A DNA stretch of 64,000 nt from the NCBI GenBank assembly GCA_963726315.1, contig CAVSBZ010000007.1, positions 868,001 to 932,000 of the forward strand, given 5' to 3'. The position numbers were made by a program, and so were the translations under genes. The notes beneath the pieces are model-generated. The model did no database searches. It was not told the DNA's origin and saw nothing but the letters and a program-made list of their open reading frames with translations. This DNA is from FEB-25 sp963726315 (GTDB lineage Bacteria > Chloroflexota > Anaerolineae > Anaerolineales > UBA4823). Below are positions 42,927 through 52,073 of this stretch, in pieces. The stretch's first letter is position 1. Each line of letters opens with the position of its first letter.

Positions 42927-44270
42927 ATGCCAAAGACGCGCATTAATTGTCCAAACTGCCGGCAGCCCATCATGGCTGATATCGACCAGTTATTTGATGT
43001 GGGGCAAGATCCCACGGCGAAGCAGAAAATTCTATCTGGGGCATTCAACATTGCTTCCTGTCCCAATTGCGGTTACAAGGGAATGATTGCCACCCCACTG
43101 GTTTATCACGATCCAGATAAGGGGCTCTTGCTCACATATTTCCCACCCGAGCTTAGCTTGCCGGTCAATGAACAGGAGCGAATTATTGGACCATTGATCA
43201 CCCGGGTGACGAACAGCCTACCGCAAGAAAAAAGGAAGGCCTACCTGCTTCAACCGCAAGCAATGCTAACCCTGCAGACGATGATCGAGCGCATCCTCGC
43301 AGCTGATGGCATTACCAAGGAGATGATCCAGGCGCAACAGGAACGCATGAATCTTTTGCAGCGATTAATCAATGCATCCGATGAGAGTATTGCAGAGATA
43401 ACAACGAAAGATGACGCGTTATTTGATAGCGACTTCTTCAATCTGCTCAACCGGTTAATTGAAGCTTCTGCGGTGAACGGAGACCAGGAATTTGCCAAAC
43501 GGTTAAACGAATTACAGAAAAGGTTATTAGCGGGTACAACCTTTGGGAAGCAGGTCCAGGAACAGTCTAAAGATGTTGAGGCAGCGATTCAGGCGTTGCA
43601 ATCGGCAGGAAAATCTTTAACACGTGAGAAACTACTTGAATTAGTCATCAATGCACCCAATGAAACTCAGTTAAGTGTGATGGTGAGCCTGGGCAGACCG
43701 GGATTGGATTATGAGTTTTTCAAACTATTGAGCGAGAAGATCGAGCGGGCGCGTGGGGATGGTAGGGAAAGATTGATTACTTTGCGCGACAAGCTGCTGG
43801 AAATGACAAGGGCAATCGATAAGCAAATGGAAGAAAGGGTATTCCAATCGCGGAAAAACCTGGATGCAATCCTGCAGTCCACGGATATTAAAGAAACTAT
43901 GGCGCAAAACTTATCTTTGGTGGATGAGTTTTTCGTTCAGGTTTTCAATGAGGAGATTGAAGCAGCCCGCAAAGCGGGAGACCTGGAAAAAATTAGCAAG
44001 CTTAAACAGGTGGAGGAAGTGGTAGATAAAGCCAGCGCACCTCCACCAGAAGTGGCATTAATCCAGGAATTTTTGGAAGCAGCCGAATCTGACCAGGAGC
44101 TGGTAAAAAAGCTCGAGGAACATAAAAAAGAAATCACCCCCGAGTTTATGGATATCCTTTCAAGTTTATTGGTGAGAACTGAATCGGGTGAGGACGCAGA
44201 ATTGAAATCGCGCATGAACAAAGTGTTCAGCGCGGCTTTACGGGTAACAATGACTGAAAACCTCGAATAA
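42927..44270 (+). CDS. CpXC-domain protein with long helical region
   Basis: A 447-residue protein. The N-terminal CpXC zinc-ribbon-like domain has CPNC at residues 6-9 and CPNCGYKG near 46-53. The remainder is long and highly charged, mostly helical, with probable coiled-coil parts (about 140-420). No signal peptide. The family is of unknown function. AGGAG lies before ATG 42927. Confidence 0.8.
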   Translation: MPKTRINCPNCRQPIMADIDQLFDVGQDPTAKQKILSGAFNIASCPNCGYKGMIATPLVYHDPDKGLLLTYFPPELSLPVNEQERIIGPLITRVTNSLPQEKRKAYLLQPQAMLTLQTMIERILAADGITKEMIQAQQERMNLLQRLINASDESIAEITTKDDALFDSDFFNLLNRLIEASAVNGDQEFAKRLNELQKRLLAGTTFGKQVQEQSKDVEAAIQALQSAGKSLTREKLLELVINAPNETQLSVMVSLGRPGLDYEFFKLLSEKIERARGDGRERLITLRDKLLEMTRAIDKQMEERVFQSRKNLDAILQSTDIKETMAQNLSLVDEFFVQVFNEEIEAARKAGDLEKISKLKQVEEVVDKASAPPPEVALIQEFLEAAESDQELVKKLEEHKKEITPEFMDILSSLLVRTESGEDAELKSRMNKVFSAALRVTMTENLE

Positions 44271-44305
44271 TAAACATCGGGGCTGATGACCAGCCCCGAT
44301 GTTTA
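44271..44305. terminator. Bidirectional terminator
   Basis: A perfect 15-bp stem (44271-44285 with 44291-44305), a 5-base loop and a following T-run at 44306-44310 stand between the convergent CpXC and FHA genes. Confidence 0.92.
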
Positions 44306-44308
44306 TTT

Positions 44309-44984
44309 TTAAAAGGGTGGGTTATCCAGCCTCAGGCCATGACCACGGACTGTGATCAAAAATTGGTGGGATGGATTAATCGCGGAGAGACGGTCGCGCA
44401 AGCGTCGGACAAGGGCATCCAGCGCTTGTTCGGAAATGCCGACGGCATCGTCCTGCCCCCACACGGCCTGGATCAATTCTGCGCGGGAAACGACACGGTC
44501 GGGATTATCATATAATAGCTCGAGGAGCTGATATTGTGATACTGAGAGAGGTGGGAGGAGCTCGATATCCCCGATCCAAACACGACGCGAACGCTTTTCC
44601 AAGCGAAGCTGTCGTGGAACCTGCAGCAGCTCTGATGGCTTATCAGGGGTTACCTCCAGCGGGAGGGTTGAATCAGAGCTCATAAAAATGAATTGTTGGG
44701 CAAAAGCGATTTGGATTACATCCCCATCCTGGAGCATAATCGGTTCCTTGACTTGTTGCCCGTTGATGTGAGTCCCGTTTTTACTCCCTAGATCTTCCAA
44801 TTGAATTCCATGAGGCAAGGTTAATGAACCTTGCATGGTAACGAGAAACCTGACGATTTTGGATGACCACCGTGCATGATGCTTCACGACCGATGATAAC
44901 ATCGTCCTTTATGAGCCATCTTTGGCCGTTTAATGGTCCCGCTTGGGCAATCAGTAAGGGGAAATCCTCAGTCTCCAGTCCCAT
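44309..44984 (-). pseudogene. FHA and winged-helix regulator, frame broken in the FHA domain
   Basis: Two overlapping frames together give one FHA protein. The first, from ATG 44984, has the FHA start IIGREASC and VSRYHARF. The second frame, in use from about 44845 onward, has LEDLGSKNGTHING and then a Trans_reg_C winged helix (about the last 100 residues, with the SRAELIQAVWG and TVRGHGLRL segments) to the stop at 44309. The two halves of the FHA domain are in different frames, so one base is extra (or two are missing) near 44840-44860, where the first frame leaves the FHA pattern. Either a real frameshift or a sequence error. An intact protein would couple phosphothreonine binding to DNA binding, fitting the nearby Ser/Thr kinase. 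Confidence 0.8.
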
Positions 44985-45050
44985 AGCATTTTCCTCGATC
45001 CGTTTATCTGGAAACCAACTGTTTTATTAGTATAAATAATATACCATTAA

Positions 45051-45569
45051 CTAATAAGGGAAAAAAATCGGCTTTTCCCGATCGGTTAAGTTTACCACGA
45101 TAGCCTGGCAAGCTTTCAATAAATTCGCTGGAGATACGAGGATTTCATTACCCCATTCACCAGCACCGACCACAAGTAAGGACTCCTTCATCATGTCTGA
45201 ATCCAAAAATGAGCGGAATCCCTCTGGCTGCCAGGAAAAAGGAGGGATGGAGCCAATTTTGTAGCCGGTTGTTTGGAACACCTTCTCTGGGCTGGCGAGC
45301 TGAATATTCCGGGAACCCACAACTTTCTTCAGGTGTTCGGAAACGACATTTTGATCACCTCCGACCATCACCAACACCTGTTCGCCACCATCTGTCTCGA
45401 AAACTAATGTTTTGATCGTCTGGTGTTCTTTCAATCTCAGTGCAACGGCCACATTTGCGGCGCCTTTCGGTGTAGAAGGGGGAAAACTGGCGATGGTGTA
45501 AGGAATGTGTTGCTGATCCAGGAAGTTATGGGAAGGAAACATCATACGATTATATCTTTTAATTTCCAT
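45051..45569 (-). CDS. YbaK/ProX-type aminoacyl-tRNA deacylase
   Basis: A 172-residue single-domain YbaK/EbsC protein, with KTLVFETDGGEQVLVMVGGD and GYKIGSIPPFSW segments typical of the fold. The family hydrolyses mischarged tRNAs (for example Cys- or Ala-tRNA-Pro). No ribosome binding site is clear at 45569; ATG 45545 is an alternative. Confidence 0.85.
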   Translation of the reverse strand: MEIKRYNRMMFPSHNFLDQQHIPYTIASFPPSTPKGAANVAVALRLKEHQTIKTLVFETDGGEQVLVMVGGDQNVVSEHLKKVVGSRNIQLASPEKVFQTTGYKIGSIPPFSWQPEGFRSFLDSDMMKESLLVVGAGEWGNEILVSPANLLKACQAIVVNLTDREKPIFFPY

Positions 45570-45652
45570 AGCTTAGACTTTGATGAGTTGTTCAATCTTA
45601 TGGCAACCAACGGTATAATACCTGCATCCGTTACGCCAACGGATATAAAAAC

Positions 45653-46644
45653 ATGCCGACGCCCTTAAAGACCGGAGAAGTCCTGAGGAGTCGCTATAAA
45701 ATTCGGCGGATAATTGGGCACGGGGGCATGGGAAGTATATATCTTGCGGATGATCTGCGCCTTGAAGGGCGACAATGTGCGCTTAAAGAAGTCGAGCATG
45801 ACCGCACATTACCGCAAGAGGTAGTCCAACAAGCCCGGGAACAATTCCTCCGCGAAGCGACAGTATTTAGCGCGCCTGGATCACCCAAATCTACCAAAAG
45901 TATCCGACTTCTTTTCCATCGGACCGCGCGATTACCTGGCGATGGATTACGTGCCAGGGAACGATTTACGCACATTGATGATGGAAGCACGTCAAAGGGG
46001 TGTTTTTCTTCCTGAGTCAGAAGTTCTTTCGTGGGCCAACCAGATTGCGGACGCGTTGAGCTATCTGCACAACCAAGCCCCACCTATATTACATCGCGAT
46101 ATTAAACCGAGTAACCTGAAGGCAACACCTACAGGACTGATTAAACTGGTGGATTTTGGTCTGGTGAAAATTCTAGCGTCAGAAGAGATGACCATTACCA
46201 TCCTGCAGGGACGGGGTACAGCGCTTTATACTCCTTTGGAACAATATGGCGGAGATACAGGGCATACTGACCGCAGGAGCGACGTATATGCTTTTGGCGC
46301 GACCCTTTATCACTTGCTCACCAACCAACCGCCCATTGAAGCACGTGAGCGTTTTTTACACCCCGAAAATTTAACCCCTCCAAGACAGATCAACCCGGAG
46401 ATAAGCACACGAACTGAAAAAGCGATCTTGTGGGCGATGAATTTGCACCCCGACGAGCGTCCGCAGAATATCGATTCGTTCCGCCAGGCATTAATCGGCA
46501 ATTGGGTTCCACCGATCTATCCGTCTAAAAAACCACAGCCTCCTTCGTTACGCGCTGATCTTTTCATCCACGCGTGAGCAGATCCTGCTTGGAGTAGCGG
46601 CAGCATTAATTATATTCAGCTTAATTATTACTCTAGCACGTTAG
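45653..46644 (+). pseudogene. Ser/Thr protein kinase, two frame breaks
   Basis: Three frames in sequence rebuild one kinase. Frame 1 from ATG 45653 has the glycine loop GHGGMGSIY and the ALKEVE lysine. After TTTAGCG (near 45871) the next frame gives RLDHPNLPKVSDFF, HRDIKPSNL, VDFGLVK and GTALYTPLEQ. After TTACGCG (near 46550) the third frame gives LIFSSTREQILLG and a C-terminal membrane helix to TAG 46644. Both switches are +1 at CGCG/GCGC tracts. All catalytic motifs (Lys, HRD, DFG) survive, which argues for recent damage or a sequence error. The restored end overlaps the convergent GH3 gene by 4 bases. A -10 (TATAAT) is at 45614. Confidence 0.85.
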
Positions 46645-49461
46645 CTTTGAGCAGGTTTGGTTTTTCGCAGATCCAGCTGCTGCCAAATCCATAATGCTCC
46701 AGCCCCGAACAACGCCCCGATACTAACCAGTAATAGGACGCCCCAGGTGCCCATATCCTGCAGCATGGGTTCACTGCCAGGCATATTGATTGCCAGGTAG
46801 ATGTAGGTAAACATTCCCCCAATCAATGGCAGCATTGCTGCTCTCAAGCCCCAGCGTAGACCGCTTTTCAGATTTACCAACCAATAATTAGCTGCGCTGA
46901 TCAACGCGGTAACGATAAGCGCCGCAAGCCAGTCTCCAAAGTCAACTCCCCCGGAGGCGTTGACATTTACCGGTGTTGCAGTGGCTTGAGGGATAGAGGT
47001 TGGAGTGATCGTCGGCGACGCGGTGGTGGTTGGGGTATGGGTTGGTGTTTGGGTGGCAGATGACGGTGTGGATGTACCTGCCACGGGGGGGATATCAAAG
47101 GTCAATATATCGGATGTAACCGCCTGCCCGCTTTCTGCCCGGATATTAATCTCACCGGATTCATCGATCAACAGGTTAGCACGGGCAATCCCTTGAGAGG
47201 TCTGGCTCTCAACAATTTGTGAAGGTACTCCTTCACCACTGTGATAGAGAGAGAATTGCACAATCGTCCCATCTGGGACCTGGTTTCCGTTATGGTCAAG
47301 GATAATACCCGTAATAAGGGAAATTGGGTTTCCAACTGTCATGGATGGGGGCGTAGGAGAAGGAGTGTCCGAACCCTCTACAGTTGGTGAAGCGGGAATA
47401 TCTTGATAAATGTGGATCACCTGAGTGGGATCAGGAGAAGTGGCTTCCAGGATTTCATACCCAATACCTGGGACAGACACAGGAAGGTGACCAACAGGTT
47501 GAATCTCGTGGAAAAGAATCCTGGCCGCAATTTCGATAAAAGAGCTGGAACGGCTGTACAAGGCATAATAAGCCGATAATTTCGAAATATCCGTAGCATC
47601 GAGGGCATAAGGCTCGCTGAGGGCGAACACAATTAAATGCTTGCCTTGGATGAGGTCTGGCCGGAGGTCCAGGAACTGGCGAAGAGCAAGAGATACCGGG
47701 ACATCGCTAGAGACAGTATCCATGGCGAACACAATCCAATCTGTCAGCGCGGAGATCGTTTTCTATTTGGAGTGTCCCAGTGCCACTATTCAGCATGTCA
47801 GATAAATCCTGGAAGGTATAGGAGATAAGATTACCTGGGATAACCTGCCCACTGCCACTATATAAGCGGATGACCGCATTCTCAAATGCATCTACCTCCA
47901 AGGTATATTGCTGGCGACAGGTGCTGCATTGTTGGAATACTCGTGTATCGCTGATGAAGACAATGGATTCATCACGCGCGGGTGGTGACGGGATTGCATT
48001 ATTCAGCTCTTCCTGAGACGGGCTGATCAGGCTGGCAGATATCTGGGCGGTGTTGAAAGTCACATGGGATGCTGTCCCGATTGAAGTCAGGACATCTGGA
48101 TTGGGCAATGTGGAGGTAACCGAGAAGGTGCCATTATAAATTTTATATTTAAGTTTAAGGATGCGTAGAACAGATTGGTCCACACGCTGGGCAAAGGCTG
48201 GGTCTTCCCGATACTTTTGAGCGAAAAAGACCAATGTGCGCACATAGGAGGAATACACATCAGGGTCACCACTGGAGAGGAAATTGTCCAGGTAGAGGAC
48301 ATCATTCCCGGCAAGGAAAGCATCGCGTGCAACCAGAGGTCCGTTAAAGGTCTGACCGCTGGGATCATAGAATCGGCGAACTGCGCGGCTACCGAGATTA
48401 TCACTGATCATTACTCCACCATCCTGCCTCCAGGTGCCAAATTCTGGCAGAGAGATCAGCTGAGAAAATGCCTGGGGATCAAAACTTACTGGGCGGGTGG
48501 TGGCTCGGATGTTTCCCTGGAAGCCCTGGTAACGGATATGGGAAACCACGAGTGCATCGGTCATCGATTCGGCGTTCGGCGCATCACCAGTTACGGCAAA
48601 AAAAGGGGCTAAATCGATTTGCTTGAGCTGCTCGAGGGAGGAGAGAACGGTGGCTACTTCTTCTTCAGGTAATCGATCTGAGCCACCAAAACCCGGAAAA
48701 TGCTTCGATGCCACAACCATCTTCCCATTGCTTCCCTGGTGTACTCCAGCGATATAAGCTTGCCCAAGCGATCCGACCCAAAAAGGATCTCCACCGAACG
48801 TCCGGACTCCAAGATCACCACCGCTATCCGTGGTAGGTACTTCGAGAACATCCATAGATGGACCGAGCAGCAAGTTGAATCCCAACTCTGAGAGCTCTCT
48901 GCCCAGTACATTACCCACTTCTTTGCTTTGATCTGGACTCCAGGTGGCACCAATTGCCATCTGGCTTGGTAGGGGGGTCATACCGTTGAGGATTTGGTCG
49001 TAGGGATAGCCATCACCTTCCTGTGAAATCCCGATAAAAAGGGGTATATAAGCAGGCGTATAGGATTCGTTGGTTACAGGATTTTCCTGGGGGGTTAGTG
49101 AGGAACTGTATTCGTCTCTTTGCAGCTGATCAGTTAAGCTTTGAGCAATAACCAGGGTCTGGTCGGAACCGACGAAGTTATCATTTGCGGAAGATAGAAT
49201 TACTCCACCGATATGATAATTTACAATTAGATCATAAATTTGTGCGCCTGTAGCCGATGCCATCGCAGCTTCAGGACCGGTAAATGTTAACAGGAAGAGC
49301 TGACCGACACGTTCTTCGGGGGTAAGCTTTTCCAACATTGACTGAGCTTGTTGGTCGGCAGTCAGGGCTTGTTTAAACGGAGAGGCCTGCCCTAAAGATA
49401 CCGGTAAGATCAGGGTTATGATGAACAACGCTAAGAAAAGTTTTCGAAAAACCGATTGCAT
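46641..49461 (-). pseudogene. GH3 hydrolase (NagZ-like) with C-terminal membrane extension, one frame break
   Basis: From ATG 49461 the first frame gives a signal peptide and a GH3 domain: VGQLFLLTFTG start, KHFPGFGGSD, and a beta-N-acetylhexosaminidase-like barrel. It breaks at CTCCGCGCTG near 47748. The second frame continues with ALTDWIVFAMDTVSSDVPVS, the GH3 C-terminal domain, a Ser/Thr/Pro-rich linker and at the end two or three membrane helices to the stop at 46641. Restored length is about 940 residues, much longer than NagZ (about 350-600). It would be a secreted or membrane-held hydrolase for cell-wall or chitin sugars. The break is again one extra base or a lost CG dinucleotide in CGCGC. 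Confidence 0.83.
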
Positions 49462-49482
49462 TCTCAACCTGGGACTAAATCC

Positions 49483-50306
49483 CTACCCTATAGAATGATT
49501 ATCCTGTTCAACTTCTATAATTCGGTGCAGCAATTCGCGCCGGGCTGGTCCACTCAGGGTTTCAAGTCGGCGGATATTCAATGGGTCGATTTCATGCCGA
49601 AGAAGTCCTAATTCAACGTCAGTCGGTGCAGCAGTCTCCATGACAGCGGGCGATACCTCCAGGGGAAATCCCGTGTGCGCCTGGATTTTTTCAATCGTCA
49701 TCCCAGGATGAAACGTAGTTAGCCGCATCCGACCATTTTCAAAATCGAACTGCCCCAGATCTGATATGAGACACCGAGGACCTTTTCCGTGCTTGCGCGC
49801 GGAATTATGCCCGAGTCCGGCACAAAAGTCAAGTTGAGGAACAAACGTGACTCTTGAATGACGAGGTACATAAAGCAAAACATCATTCAAGTAGGTGGTG
49901 ACATCGGGGATGCCACCAGTGCCAGGCATCCTTAACCTTGGATGGTGATAATCCTTCCCAAAGGCGATATTGTTAAAATTACCACATGGGTCGATTTGTG
50001 CTGGACGAAAGAATTCCAATGGTTTCAAAGAAGGTAAAACTTCACTAACAGCCCTGGCAAAACCTACATTGACCAATGATCGATCCAACCATAAACTCTC
50101 AACCTGGCTAAACTCAACGGTGCCGGATATCGGCAAATACCCTGACCGATGGCGGATGAAAAGTACATATTCGGGGCATGAGTGCGGCGCGCAAGGATGT
50201 AAGCCGCAGCAACCAGCGGTGTAGCCAATCCCTGGGCGACCAATTCGCCATCACGGATCTGGTGTGACATGCACACAACCATGTATTCATCGGAGGTTAT
50301 CGCCAT
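49483..50306 (-). pseudogene. CoA-transferase beta subunit (GctB/IpdB-like), one frame break
   Basis: The first frame from ATG 50306 gives MSHQIRDGELVAQGLATPL and NMYFSSAIGQGIC, the N-terminal half of a glutaconate/3-oxoacid CoA-transferase beta subunit. Near 50110 the frame changes and continues as VESLWLDRSLVNVGFARAVS through TTFHPGMT to the stop at 49483. One base is missing near TTTAGCCAGG. No alpha subunit gene is adjacent, so the enzyme could not work without a partner elsewhere. It begins 7 bases after the PLP enzyme gene. Confidence 0.8.
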
Positions 50307-50313
50307 GTGTTTT

Positions 50314-51282
50314 CTAACATGGAGAAAGTGCTGGTCGGTCAGGCTCATTGATGATCCGTTTATGCGTCTCGGGTTCAATGTTGCCCCCAGTTATTACAAC
50401 CAGGGCGGGTGTGTCTGTGACCCGGTGAGAGGTTATCGCCGCCAAAGCAGCAGCAGCTGAACCTTCGATCTGTTCGTGGTAATTATTCCAGGCATATTTA
50501 ATGGCAGTTTGGATCTCATGCTCTGAAACCAGGATAAAATCGGTCACATAGGTCTTGACGATTGGGATCGTCACCGAGCTATCTTCGATATGCCCTGCCA
50601 ATCCATCTGCAAGACTGGGCAGGTCTTCTACTCCCTGCTGCGTGCCGTGATGGTAAATATTGTATAGAAAGGGAGACGCCTCCGATTGGACAGCCACCAG
50701 TTTTGGTGAAGAGCTGACATCCTGAAGGGCGCATCCAATCCCCGAAATTAGCCCGCCTCCACCTGCAGGAACGATCCATGTGATAGGAGGAATATCTTCC
50801 AGCTCGCGCATTATTTCCATGGCGATGGTACCCTGACCAGCGATGACCATGCCATCATTATATGGAGACACGTAGGTGGCACCCCTGGCGGCTGCATAAG
50901 ATATTCCCGCCTGTTCTGCTTCACCGTACCCGCCAGGTACCAGGTGAATTTCTGCACCGAGTTCGTGCATGGCTTCAAGTTTATTCCGCTGGGCATGTTC
51001 CGAAGCAAAAACAATCACCTTAGCTTGCTTGATTTTTCCCGCCAATGCCACTCCCTGTCCATGATTACCGGCTGATGCAGTTACCAGTCCCCGTTTAAGC
51101 TCCCAATCCTGGAGGGCGAGTATTTTATTCAGCGCGCCGCGGGCTTTAAAGGAACCAGTTACCTGATGATTTTCCCACTTCAGATAAATATGGTTCTTTT
51201 CATCATAAGTCAATGGCGTGGCACGGATATATGGACCTATACGGTCACAAGCTTGCTCCAGCCAGCTATAAGGGATCATCAT
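50314..51282 (-). CDS. Threonine dehydratase-like PLP enzyme (fold type II)
   Basis: A 322-residue protein with VTGSFKARGALNK (PLP lysine in SFKARGA, about residue 44), SAGNHGQGVA (phosphate loop) and VPAGGGGLISGI. It is the threonine/serine dehydratase group, lacking the ACT regulatory domain of the biosynthetic enzyme, so it resembles catabolic threonine dehydratase or serine racemase. Start ATG 51282 overlaps the GDPD stop (ATGA). Confidence 0.88.
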   Translation of the reverse strand: MMIPYSWLEQACDRIGPYIRATPLTYDEKNHIYLKWENHQVTGSFKARGALNKILALQDWELKRGLVTASAGNHGQGVALAGKIKQAKVIVFASEHAQRNKLEAMHELGAEIHLVPGGYGEAEQAGISYAAARGATYVSPYNDGMVIAGQGTIAMEIMRELEDIPPITWIVPAGGGGLISGIGCALQDVSSSPKLVAVQSEASPFLYNIYHHGTQQGVEDLPSLADGLAGHIEDSSVTIPIVKTYVTDFILVSEHEIQTAIKYAWNNYHEQIEGSAAAALAAITSHRVTDTPALVVITGGNIEPETHKRIINEPDRPALSPC

Positions 51283-52064
51283 TTTGATTGAAGGTCTTCC
51301 CCAATGATTTTTCGAGCCAGCTGAGGGTCGTCGGTAAAGATCCCATCCACCCGGGCTTTATATAACGCTTGAATTTGTTCTGGCTGGTTAGCCGTATAGG
51401 TGTTCACTCGACATTTTGCCTGGTGGGCAGCTGTGATCAAGAATGGTGTAACATCCTTGTACGAGGGATGCAGGGAAAGCAGTGGACCGAAGCGCACCAG
51501 TCTTGAACGTAGTGCCAGCTCTGCCAGGCCAGCAATAGTAAGTAAACCAAGAGGAACTTTATCCAGCTCTCTGCGGACCTGGATCAACGTAATTAAATTG
51601 AAAGAAGAAATCAATACATGATCTTCTAAATTAAATTTCCTCACCAGGCTCACCACTTTATCTGCCAGGTCATCCATGGGAGAAGTATAATTCTTCAACT
51701 CCACATTAATGATAGTTTTTTGCCCAATGGTTTCAAACACCTCAGCAAGGCTAGGTATCTTCTCTGGTTTAAAAAGCGGAGGGAATTTCGAACCAGCGTC
51801 GAGACTTTGTATATCTTCCAGGCTCAGAGATTTCACGCTGCCTGAACCGTTGGTTGTGCGATCGACGGTATCGTCATGGATTACAACAACCTGACCATCT
51901 GCGGAAAGTTTTGCGTCCAGCTCGATGGCATCGGCACCCTGGGCAATCGCCAAGTTAAATGCTGCCATGGTGTTCTCAGGCGCATATGCGCTGGCACCAC
52001 GATGAGCAAAAATCGTCGGTTTGGAAAAATCAACGATTACGGAACTATTGTATTGGCCCGGCAT
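51279..52064 (-). CDS. Glycerophosphodiester phosphodiesterase
   Basis: A 261-residue GDPD protein. FAHRGASAYAPENT (metal/acid-base His and the following residues), ELDAKLSADGQVVVIHDDTVDRT and the late DGIFTDDP pattern are diagnostic. No signal peptide, so probably cytoplasmic. It frees glycerol-3-phosphate from glycerophosphodiesters. It starts 9 bases after the AAA gene. Confidence 0.92.
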   Translation of the reverse strand: MPGQYNSSVIVDFSKPTIFAHRGASAYAPENTMAAFNLAIAQGADAIELDAKLSADGQVVVIHDDTVDRTTNGSGSVKSLSLEDIQSLDAGSKFPPLFKPEKIPSLAEVFETIGQKTIINVELKNYTSPMDDLADKVVSLVRKFNLEDHVLISSFNLITLIQVRRELDKVPLGLLTIAGLAELALRSRLVRFGPLLSLHPSYKDVTPFLITAAHQAKCRVNTYTANQPEQIQALYKARVDGIFTDDPQLARKIIGEDLQSK

Positions 52065-52073
52065 CAGACAAAC

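Noticed and set aside
44271..44305. Inverted repeat as insertion-sequence end
   Set aside because: The two arms are 5 bases apart with a T-run between convergent genes, which is a terminator; no transposase gene is present in the window.
45653..46644. Programmed ribosomal frameshift in the kinase gene
   Set aside because: No slippery heptamer with downstream pseudoknot or internal Shine-Dalgarno; two shifts in one gene and breaks in unrelated neighbours argue against it.
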